Below, one piece after another: positions 1-4,890 of a stretch of 5,480 nucleotides of DNA. This DNA comes from Kiritimatiellia bacterium (lineage in GTDB: Bacteria; Verrucomicrobiota; Kiritimatiellia; SLAD01): positions 1 through 5,480 of the forward strand of contig SKXR01000037.1 of the NCBI GenBank assembly GCA_007128275.1. The letters are read 5' to 3'. Numbering within the stretch: position 1 is the stretch's first letter; each line of letters begins with the position of its first letter. A model generated the notes under the pieces. That model was not told where the DNA came from and did not search any database. It saw nothing but the letters and a program-made list of their open reading frames with translations. The position numbers were made by a program, and so were the translations under genes.

Positions 1-23
1 ATAGTCACAGGCAGTTATTTGGA

Positions 24-100
24 GGGCGTTTAGCTCAGCTGGCTAGAGCACTACCTTGACATGGTAGGGGTCACAGGTTCAAGTCCTGTAACGCCCACCA
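24..100 (+). tRNA. tRNA-Val, anticodon GAC, CCA encoded
   Basis: A complete cloverleaf can be folded by eye. The 7-bp acceptor stem pairs GGGCGTT (24-30) with AACGCCC (90-96). The D stem is GCTC/GAGC (33-36/46-49). The anticodon stem is CTACC/GGTAG (51-55/63-67) around the loop TTGACAT, with anticodon GAC at 58-60 reading valine codons GUC and GUU. The T stem is ACAGG/CCTGT (73-77/85-89) with a TTCAAGT loop. The discriminator is A97 and the CCA at 98-100 is genomically encoded. No second tRNA is visible in the 23 bases upstream. A repeat hairpin starts at the very next base (101). Confidence 0.97.
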
Positions 101-133
101 GGCTTCGTCCGGAGCGCAGCGGAGGACGAAGCC
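101..133. repeat. Palindromic hairpin abutting the tRNA 3' end
   Basis: GGCTTCGTCC (101-110) is perfectly complementary to GGACGAAGCC (124-133), giving a 10-bp stem with a 13-nt loop. It begins on the base directly after the tRNA CCA. No T-tract follows, so it is not a classical intrinsic terminator, although it could help define the tRNA transcript end. It contains the first copy of the 24-nt repeat that recurs at 247-270, so it looks like a REP-type dispersed element. Confidence 0.75.
107..130 (+). repeat. 24-nt direct repeat, copy 1
   Basis: Bases 107-130 are identical to bases 247-270. The repeat starts GTCCGGAGCG and ends GGAGGACGAA. Its GTCC and GGAC ends are complementary, so each copy can form a small hairpin by itself. 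A shorter relative, CGGAGCG followed by ACGAAGCC, lies at 161-175. Confidence 0.85.
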
Positions 134-139
134 TGCCAC

Positions 140-206
140 GGCGTAGTTGCGTAGCGATAGCGGAGCGACGAAGCCGGGCGCATTGGTCGGCGCTCCGAAC
201 TACGCC
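140..206. repeat. Two-part inverted repeat between tRNA and thrS
   Basis: GGCGTAGTT (140-148) pairs with AACTACGCC (198-206). Inside it, CGGAGCG (161-167) pairs with CGCTCCG (191-197). The two right-hand arms are contiguous and the left arms are split by a 12-nt bulge (149-160), so the segment can fold into one long imperfect stem of 16 bp. It shares the CGGAGCG and GACGAAGCC words with the flanking 24-nt repeats. No promoter was convincingly recognised in 101-307. Confidence 0.6.
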
Positions 207-246
207 CGGGCAAGCCAAGGGATGAGCGTATTTGCGGACCGTGGAG

Positions 247-270
247 GTCCGGAGCGCAGCGGAGGACGAA
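247..270 (+). repeat. 24-nt direct repeat, copy 2
   Basis: This is an exact second copy of bases 107-130, ending 37 nt before the thrS start codon. Unlike copy 1 it lacks the GGCTTC/GAAGCC extension of the stem, so only the inner GTCC/GGAC pairing remains. If transcribed with thrS it would sit in the 5' leader. Confidence 0.85.
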
Positions 271-307
271 TCACAATAGTCAAGGGACTCGGACAGCATA
301 CGACTTG

Positions 308-2086
308 ATGAAATTAGATAAAGAATCACACCTTTACAAGATGCGGCATAGCGCCGCACATGTGATGGCCGCTGCTGTTTGTCGTCTGTTTCCCGATGTC
401 CAACTGGATATCGGTCCTCCCACCGACGAGGGGTTCTATTACGACTTTGACCTGCCGCACCGTTTGTCGCCGGAGGATTTTGAGGCCATCGAAAAGGAAA
501 TGGCCGCATTCATCGGCGAAGATCATCCCTTTGAACGCATCGAAGTGTCGCGCGAAGAAGCCGCGCGCATGATCCGGGACATGGGCCAGCGCTACAAGAT
601 CGAGCGCCTCGGCGACATCCCGAAAGACGAAGCCATCACCTTTTACAAATGCGGGGAATTCGTCGACCTCTGTCGCGGGCCGCATATCGACAGCACGGGC
701 GGGGTGAAGGCGTTCAAGCTGTTATCCGTCGCCGGATCATACTATCGGGGGCGCGAGACCAACCCGATGTTGCAGCGGCTTTACGCCACGGCGTTTGAGC
801 ACGAGAAGCAATTGCGCGTCCATCTCAAACAGATGGAGGAAGCCAAACTCCGTGATCATCGCAAGCTCGGCAAGGAACTTGACCTGTTCAGCATTCAGGA
901 GGATGTCGGTCCGGGACTTATTCATTGGCATCCCAAAGGCGCGCGTATCCGATCCATCATCGAAGAGTACTGGCGCAACGAGCATCTCCACGGCGGCTAC
1001 GAACTCCTCTACAGCCCGCACATCGGCAAGGCCGGTCTCTGGGAGACTTCGGGCCATCTCGGGTTTTACAAGGAAAGCATGTATGCGCCCATGGAAATTG
1101 ACGAAACCGAGTATTTCGTCAAACCCATGAACTGCCCCTTCCATATCAAGATCTATCAGACCCACAAACGATCCTACCGCGAATTACCGTTGCGCTGGGC
1201 CGAACTCGGCACCGTGTACCGATACGAAAAGGCCGGCGTCTTGCATGGACTGCTTCGTGTGCGCGGGTTTACCCAGGACGACGCCCATATCTTCTGCACC
1301 ACCGAGCAGGTCGAGGAGGAAATCGCGCAGGCGGTCCGGTTCGCCATCGGCATGTGGCGCACATTCGGTTTCACGGAAATCACCGCGTATCTCGCCACCC
1401 GCCCGGACAAAGCCGTGGGCGAACCCGCCCGTTGGGAACAGGCCACCGCCTCGTTGGAAGCAGCGCTGAAGGCGGAGTCCATTCCCTACGAAACGGACAT
1501 CGGCGGCGGAGCGTTTTACGGGCCCAAGATCGATCTGAAAGTCAAGGACACCATCGGCCGCGAATGGCAGATGAGCACCGTGCAATTCGATTTCAACCTG
1601 CCGGAACGCTTCGACCTGTCCTACATCGGCGACGATGGGCAGGAACATCGCCCCTACATGATTCACCGCGCGTTGCTCGGCAGTATTGAGCGCTTTTTCG
1701 GAATTTTGGTGGAACATTATGCCGGGTCGTTCCCCGCGTGGCTGGCCCCGGAACAAGTGCGGATCCTGCCGCTTACGGAAAAACAACTGGATTATGCGCT
1801 TGCCGTCGGTGAGGCGTTGAGGCAGAATGGCGTCCGTTATTCAGTGGATGAGCGTTCCGACAAAGTCGGCGCCAAAATACGAAATGCGCAACTGGCCAAA
1901 ATACCGTATATGTTGATCGTCGGTCCCAAAGAGCAAGAGGACCGAAGCGTGGCTGTGCGTGCGCGTCCCGTAGGCGATATCGGCGCCATGCCGTTAGACC
2001 GCTTCATCAATACCATAAATGACGAGGTTGTCTCGCGGGCTCTCGCGACGACCTTCCAACCTGCATCCGCACCCGCCTCCAATTAA
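308..2086 (+). CDS. thrS: Threonine--tRNA ligase lacking the TGS domain
   Basis: This class II synthetase charges tRNA-Thr in the cytoplasm. The 592-residue product begins directly in the N2 editing domain, with H14-xxx-H18 and CRGPH (C122, H126) forming the usual editing-site quartet. The class II core follows: motif 2 around YRYE (R305), and motif 3 HRALLGSIERF (453-463). The zinc ligands C276 (MNCP), H313 (LHGLLRVRGF) and H453 are all present. The C-terminal anticodon-binding domain covers roughly 484-575. E. coli ThrRS is 642 residues with an N-terminal TGS (N1) domain; that domain is missing here, and the upstream frame is repeat sequence with no usable start. ATG at 308 is chosen; TTG at 305 is an in-frame alternative adding one residue. 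No good Shine-Dalgarno is seen (GGACAG at 291-296 is weak). The first dozen codons are AT-rich, which may aid initiation. infC follows after 2 nt. Confidence 0.97.
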   Translation: MKLDKESHLYKMRHSAAHVMAAAVCRLFPDVQLDIGPPTDEGFYYDFDLPHRLSPEDFEAIEKEMAAFIGEDHPFERIEVSREEAARMIRDMGQRYKIERLGDIPKDEAITFYKCGEFVDLCRGPHIDSTGGVKAFKLLSVAGSYYRGRETNPMLQRLYATAFEHEKQLRVHLKQMEEAKLRDHRKLGKELDLFSIQEDVGPGLIHWHPKGARIRSIIEEYWRNEHLHGGYELLYSPHIGKAGLWETSGHLGFYKESMYAPMEIDETEYFVKPMNCPFHIKIYQTHKRSYRELPLRWAELGTVYRYEKAGVLHGLLRVRGFTQDDAHIFCTTEQVEEEIAQAVRFAIGMWRTFGFTEITAYLATRPDKAVGEPARWEQATASLEAALKAESIPYETDIGGGAFYGPKIDLKVKDTIGREWQMSTVQFDFNLPERFDLSYIGDDGQEHRPYMIHRALLGSIERFFGILVEHYAGSFPAWLAPEQVRILPLTEKQLDYALAVGEALRQNGVRYSVDERSDKVGAKIRNAQLAKIPYMLIVGPKEQEDRSVAVRARPVGDIGAMPLDRFINTINDEVVSRALATTFQPASAPASN

Positions 2087-2088
2087 TT

Positions 2089-2643
2089 ATGGCTACCCGT
2101 AGACACTTCCAACGTCCCCAACAGAATTTCACGCGAATTAACCATCGCATCCGTGTTCCCGAAGTCCGCTGCATCGATGCGGACGGAGCACAAATCGGCG
2201 TCGTTTCGACGCGGGACGCGCTGATGCGCGCCGAAGGTCAGGGCCTGGATTTGGTGGAGGTGTCCCCCACCGCCAAACCGCCCGTCTGCCGGATCATGGA
2301 TTACGGCAAATACAAGTACGACCAGGAAAAGAAGCTTAAGGCGCAGAAGAAGAATACCGCCGCCACGAAGGTCAAGGAACTGAAGTTCCATGCCAATGTC
2401 GATACGCACGACTATGACACTAAGGTTCGGCACGCGCGGGACTTTCTCGAAGACGGAAACCGTGTCAAATGTTCCCTATTCTTCCGTGGCCGTGAAGGCG
2501 CCCATCAAGAGCTGGGCTTCGAAGTCATGAACCGCGTGCTTGAAGATCTCAAAGAGCTCGGCGCCGCGGAACAACCCCCGCGTCTCATGGGCCGCAGCAT
2601 CATCATGCTGCTCACGCCGGTCAAGACGCCGAAAGGGAAGTAA
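2089..2643 (+). CDS. infC: Translation initiation factor IF-3
   Basis: IF-3 binds the 30S subunit, discriminates initiator tRNA and start codons, and keeps 50S away until initiation. The 184-residue product has the normal two-domain layout. The N domain is about 14-80, with NHRIRVPEVR and the hallmark SPTAKPPVCRIMDYGKYKY (59-77). A lysine-rich linker runs about 80-95. The C domain is about 95-178, with VKELKF, the FRGREGAHQELG segment (132-143) and GRSIIMLLTP near the end. The gene starts 2 nt after the thrS stop and has no visible Shine-Dalgarno, so translational coupling to thrS is likely. The codon just before ATG is an in-frame ATT (2086-2088) overlapping the thrS TAA. In enterobacteria infC starts at AUU for autoregulation, so the true start deserves checking. 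rpmI and rplT, the usual next genes, are not in the window. Confidence 0.97.
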   Translation: MATRRHFQRPQQNFTRINHRIRVPEVRCIDADGAQIGVVSTRDALMRAEGQGLDLVEVSPTAKPPVCRIMDYGKYKYDQEKKLKAQKKNTAATKVKELKFHANVDTHDYDTKVRHARDFLEDGNRVKCSLFFRGREGAHQELGFEVMNRVLEDLKELGAAEQPPRLMGRSIIMLLTPVKTPKGK

Positions 2644-2650
2644 GGATCAA

Positions 2651-2667
2651 GCAGCCTTTCAGGCTGC
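2651..2667. repeat. Outer left hairpin, just after infC
   Basis: GCAGCCT and AGGCTGC form a 7-bp perfect stem around the loop TTC, starting 7 nt after the infC stop. Its position would suit a transcription end signal, but no T-tract follows (TTTT occurs only at 2677-2680). It is better read as the left terminal hairpin of the composite element. Its mirror partner is 3073-3089. Confidence 0.65.
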
Positions 2668-2693
2668 CGAGATGCGTTTTGGCATCGCGCGTA

Positions 2694-2713
2694 CCGGGGG
2701 CGTTGCCCCCCGG
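2694..2713. repeat. GC-rich hairpin, left arm
   Basis: CCGGGGGC (2694-2701) pairs with GCCCCCCGG (2705-2713) around a GTT loop, with one unpaired C. It is the counterpart of the GC-rich hairpin at 3029-3047. Confidence 0.65.
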
Positions 2714-2715
2714 CT

Positions 2716-3030
2716 AAGTTCAAGAGCCCTTTCAGGGCGCAAGCGTTATGGTCGCTGCGATGCGTCCACGATGAGAGGCGAATCTCGGTGGTGCAGGCCA
2801 ACAGCCTATTTGACTCAGCCAAGTTCACAAGTCTTTTCCGGGCGCAAGCGTTATGGTCGCTGCGATGCGTCCGCGATGAGAGGCGAATCTCGGTGGTGCA
2901 GGCCAACAGCCTATTTGACTCAGCCAAGTTCAAACGTCTTTTCCGGACGCAAGCGTTATGGCGGTCGGGCTGCGTCAACGATGACCGGCAGATGAGTTAC
3001 CGCAGGCCAACGGCCTGCTTGAACACAGCC
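2716..3030 (+). repeat. Three tandem 105-bp repeats
   Basis: Units are 2716-2820, 2821-2925 and 2926-3030, each starting AAGTTCA and ending CAGCC, with an exact 105-bp period. Units 1 and 2 differ at five positions in the first 21 nt and only one (A2768 versus G2873) in the remaining 84. Unit 3 is diverged, especially in its second half, where it merges with the right arm of the larger element. Each unit carries a potential stem: GGGCGC with GCGTCC in units 1 (2735-2740/2762-2767) and 2 (2840-2845/2867-2872). Units 1 and 2 also carry GAGA/TCTC and AGGC/GCCT pairings. The period is a multiple of three, so long open frames cross it on both strands, but the translations look like no known protein. 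Confidence 0.88.
3002..3018. repeat. Inner right hairpin
   Basis: GCAGGCC (3002-3008) and GGCCTGC (3012-3018) form a perfect 7-bp stem around AAC. It is followed by TTGAAC, the complement of the GTTCAA link on the left side. The same position in the two upstream 105-bp units carries a weaker AGGC/GCCT version. Confidence 0.65.
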
Positions 3031-3047
3031 CGGGGCATCGCCCCGGG
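3029..3047. repeat. GC-rich hairpin, right arm
   Basis: CCCGGGGC (3029-3036) and GCCCCGGG (3040-3047) form a perfect 8-bp stem around ATC. It mirrors the GC-rich hairpin at 2694-2713. Confidence 0.65.
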
Positions 3048-3072
3048 AATAAACGCCATTCACCAACCTCCC

Positions 3073-3089
3073 GCAGGCTGTAAGCCTGC
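3073..3089. repeat. Outer right hairpin
   Basis: GCAGGCT (3073-3079) and AGCCTGC (3083-3089) form a perfect 7-bp stem around GTA, followed by TTGAACC. Read on the minus strand it matches the left outer hairpin, with one C-G pair flipped to G-C, so the stem is preserved although both arms changed. Confidence 0.65.
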
Positions 3090-3128
3090 TTGAACCACTT
3101 TCTCTGGACCGCCTATCGCCGCACTCAG

Positions 3129-3161
3129 CAAGCGGGTTCTCGGCATGTGCACGACCGCTTG
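3129..3161 (-). terminator. Possible stem-loop at the end of the transporter operon
   Basis: CAAGCGG (3129-3135) pairs with CCGCTTG (3155-3161) around a 19-nt loop that contains the palindrome GTGCAC. On the minus strand it lies 8 nt past the permease stop codon, where an operon terminator would be expected. There is no T-tract and the loop is long, so a rho-independent terminator is doubtful. It could instead stabilise the mRNA 3' end. Nothing else was recognised in 3094-3169. Confidence 0.3.
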
Positions 3162-3169
3162 GTTTGGAA

Positions 3170-4030
3170 TTATCCTGCGGCGCCTTGCCTCGGCGATTTA
3201 TGGCGCGGCGCGAACAGCAGCGCGAGAAGGAAGAAGCCCGTGCACACCAGCACAATCGCCGCACCGGACGCCATGCCCACGTAATAGGACAAATAGAGCC
3301 CCAACACGCCCGCCAAGGCGCCGATCAACGCCGACAAGGCCATCATGGCGGGTAGCCGGCTCGTCAATAGATACGCCGTGGCCGGCGGCGTCACCAGCAT
3401 CGCCAACATCAGCGCAACGCCGACCGTTTGAATCGATGCCACAATCGTCACCGCAATGAGAATCAGCAGGGTGTAGTACAGCGCGGTCGACGGGAGGCGC
3501 AAGGTGCGCGCCAAGGTGTCGTCGAACGATACCACCAGGAATTCCTTGTAGAAGAGCAGGAGAATTGCCACGACCAGAATCCCGAAAAACGCCGTCAGCC
3601 CCAAGTCGCCCCACGATACGCCGAGTACATCGCCGAACAGGAAGTGCACGAGATCCAGCGAATAACTTCGCCCCATGGAGATGAGCGCCACGCCCAGCGC
3701 GAACATGCCGGCAAAAATAATGCCGATGGCCGTATCCTCCTTCAACCGGGCGGACTTGGTCACCGCGCCGATGCTTAACGACACCGCTATCGCCGTGCCC
3801 ATGGCCCACCAGAACACCGGGCCGCGCGCGCCGCCGCCGACCAGGTATCCGACCGCAATGCCGGGAAGAATCGAGTGCGACATCGCATCCCCGAAAAATG
3901 CCATACCGCGCAAGACGACAAAACACCCGACCATCCCGCACACTAGACCGACCAACAACGCCGCCAACAGGCCGCGCACCATGAACGGGTACTGCATCGG
4001 GGCCAACAGAAAATCCAAGCCGTCAACCAT
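3170..4030 (-). CDS. Metal ABC transporter permease (ABC-3 family, TroC/MntB/ZnuB-like)
   Basis: This is the inner-membrane channel subunit of a Zn/Mn/Fe importer. From the ATG at 4030 the product has 286 residues, normal for the family. It has about eight hydrophobic segments, including FMVRGLLAALLVGLVCGMVG near the N terminus and the last around 258-275. The family signature GDAMSHSILPGIAVGYL (about 47-63) is the expected ATPase-contacting loop. The segment SLDLVHFLFGDVLGVSW (about 124-140) is typical of Mn/Zn/Fe permeases. The start overlaps the ATPase end by 8 nt, indicating coupling. A GTG at 4045 is an in-frame alternative adding five residues. A G7 tract 6 nt upstream of the ATG may act as a weak Shine-Dalgarno. 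Only one permease gene is present, and this is the last gene of the operon. The metal cannot be decided from this sequence. Confidence 0.93.
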   Translation of the reverse strand: MVDGLDFLLAPMQYPFMVRGLLAALLVGLVCGMVGCFVVLRGMAFFGDAMSHSILPGIAVGYLVGGGARGPVFWWAMGTAIAVSLSIGAVTKSARLKEDTAIGIIFAGMFALGVALISMGRSYSLDLVHFLFGDVLGVSWGDLGLTAFFGILVVAILLLFYKEFLVVSFDDTLARTLRLPSTALYYTLLILIAVTIVASIQTVGVALMLAMLVTPPATAYLLTSRLPAMMALSALIGALAGVLGLYLSYYVGMASGAAIVLVCTGFFLLALLFAPRHKSPRQGAAG

Positions 4031-4814
4031 TGGACGCCCCCCCACCCTCGCAACAGGAATCGTTCAGGATCAGTGTTCCGCCGGGCGTGTTCACCAGGCG
4101 CAAATGGCCGCCGTACGCTTTCTTTAGGCGTTCCGCGGTAAATACTTCCTCCGATGATCCGAACCCGATCAACTCACGGTTCAACAACATCACGCGATCG
4201 AAACGGGAAGCCGCCTCTTCCAAGTCATGCGTGGATACCAGCACCGTGACGTTGCGGTCTTTCAGGGTCTGCAGAATGCGAAAGATTTCTTCCTGGGACG
4301 GTGTGTCGCACGCCGCCATCACCTCGTCCATCAACATCAATTCCGCTTCCTGCGCCAGGGCGCGGGCGATGAACATGCGTTGCTGTTCGCCGCCGGACAA
4401 TCCTCCGATCTGGCGATCGGCCAGAGGATCCATCCGGACCACCGCCAGACATTCGCGCACGAAATCCTTGTCGCGTTTCCGTGGCCGACGCAACCAGCCG
4501 AGACGGCCAATGCGGCCCATCATGACCACGTCCATCACCGTGACCGGGAAGGTCCAGTCGATCTGACTGCGTTGGGGAATGTACGCGATGCAGATATGCC
4601 CCGTGGGTTGAAAACCGCCGATGCGAACCTCGCCGCGCGCCGGGCGAAGGACTCCGGCGATCGCCTTGAACAACGTGCTCTTACCCGCTCCGTTGGGACC
4701 GATTACCGCCACTTGATCGCCTTCTTCGAGGTGAAAACTGATGGAATCAACCGCATGCACCTCGCCGTAGGTCACCGTCAAATCTTCGACGGAAAGGATG
4801 GGCGCACCCGCCAT
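4023..4814 (-). CDS. Metal ABC transporter ATP-binding protein (TroB/MntA/ZnuC-like)
   Basis: This cytoplasmic ATPase subunit powers the metal importer. From the ATG at 4814 it has 263 residues, with Walker A GPNGAGKST (39-47), Q-loop Q81 in YIPQRSQIDWTFPVTV, signature LSGGEQQR (139-146), Walker B LMLMDE with catalytic E164, and H-loop H196 in STHDLEEA. The IDWTFPVTVMDVVMMGR segment is typical of the Mn/Zn/Fe subfamily. Oddly, the near-universal Pro after Walker B is Val (DEVMAACD), and the D-loop is unusual. The tail carries a Cys pair (254-255) in DSCCEGGG. The 4814 start is preferred because a GGGAG motif lies 9 nt upstream and homology begins right there. An in-frame ATG at 4871 would add 19 residues with no clear ribosome binding site. 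The C terminus overlaps the permease start by 8 nt. Confidence 0.93.
   Translation of the reverse strand: MAGAPILSVEDLTVTYGEVHAVDSISFHLEEGDQVAVIGPNGAGKSTLFKAIAGVLRPARGEVRIGGFQPTGHICIAYIPQRSQIDWTFPVTVMDVVMMGRIGRLGWLRRPRKRDKDFVRECLAVVRMDPLADRQIGGLSGGEQQRMFIARALAQEAELMLMDEVMAACDTPSQEEIFRILQTLKDRNVTVLVSTHDLEEAASRFDRVMLLNRELIGFGSSEEVFTAERLKKAYGGHLRLVNTPGGTLILNDSCCEGGGASNG
4037..4043 (-). other. G7 homopolymer at the ATPase-permease junction
   Basis: Seven consecutive G residues on the coding strand lie in the last codons of the ATPase gene, just before the permease ATG. The permease frame is +1 relative to the ATPase frame and open across the tract. Loss of one G would therefore run the ATPase reading frame straight into the permease, bypassing the TGA at 4025-4023. 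Slippage here has not been shown; the tract is only permissive for it. Confidence 0.5.
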
Positions 4815-4823
4815 ATGCGGTAT

Positions 4824-4828
4824 CTCCC
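4824..4828 (-). promoter_or_regulatory. Ribosome binding site deciding the ATPase start
   Basis: The minus strand reads GGGAG at 4828-4824, with 9 nt between it and the ATG at 4814. This is the clearest Shine-Dalgarno-like match at any start in the window, and it favours 4814 over the upstream ATG at 4871, which has only a distant GGAA. Confidence 0.5.
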
Positions 4829-4890
4829 GGCTCCCCACGACATGAATATCGGTCTGTGCTTTGGTCTGCATGCGACGCTGCGACTTTCCG

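Larger units (their letters stand above)
2647..3093. repeat. Mirror-symmetric hairpin array (composite inverted repeat)
   Basis: This non-coding stretch fills most of the gap between the convergent infC and permease genes. The left end reads hairpin 2651-2667, 26-nt spacer, GC-rich hairpin 2694-2713, link CTAAGTTCAA (2714-2723), hairpin 2726-2738. The right end, read on the minus strand, has the same order: hairpin 3089-3073, 25-nt spacer, GC-rich hairpin 3047-3029, link CTGTGTTCAA (3028-3019), hairpin 3018-3002. The outermost 21 nt (2647-2667 and the complement of 3073-3093) match at 18 positions. All six hairpins have 3-nt loops. The interior holds three tandem 105-bp units. It resembles a REP/BIME- or MITE-like element. 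No transposase or conserved protein is seen. Confidence 0.75.

Noticed and set aside
101..307. T-box or other known thrS leader riboswitch
   Set aside because: No T-box consensus or terminator/antiterminator pair is seen. The region is explained by dispersed repeats.
51..509. Minus-strand 152-codon open frame ending in GVTGLEPVTPTMSR
   Set aside because: Its C-terminal part is the antisense of the tRNA-Val gene, its middle crosses the repeat cluster, and its N-terminal part is antisense to thrS. It is a well-known type of spurious translation.
2644..2680. Rho-independent terminator of infC
   Set aside because: The hairpin at 2651-2667 lacks a following T-tract, and its sequence is shared with the mirror hairpin at 3073-3089, so it belongs to the repeat element.
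2505..2978. Open frames on both strands through the tandem repeats (also 2540-2995 and 2788-3093, plus strand)
   Set aside because: They stay open because the 105-bp period is a multiple of three. They overlap infC or hairpins, and the peptides show no domain, signal or recognisable family.
2716..3030. CRISPR array
   Set aside because: The units are contiguous 105-bp tandem copies without unique spacers, and no cas genes are present.
3198..3941. 247-codon minus-strand open frame inside the permease gene
   Set aside because: It is a shifted frame of the permease. Its product is Arg- and Gly-rich without membrane segments, as expected of a shadow in GC-rich DNA.
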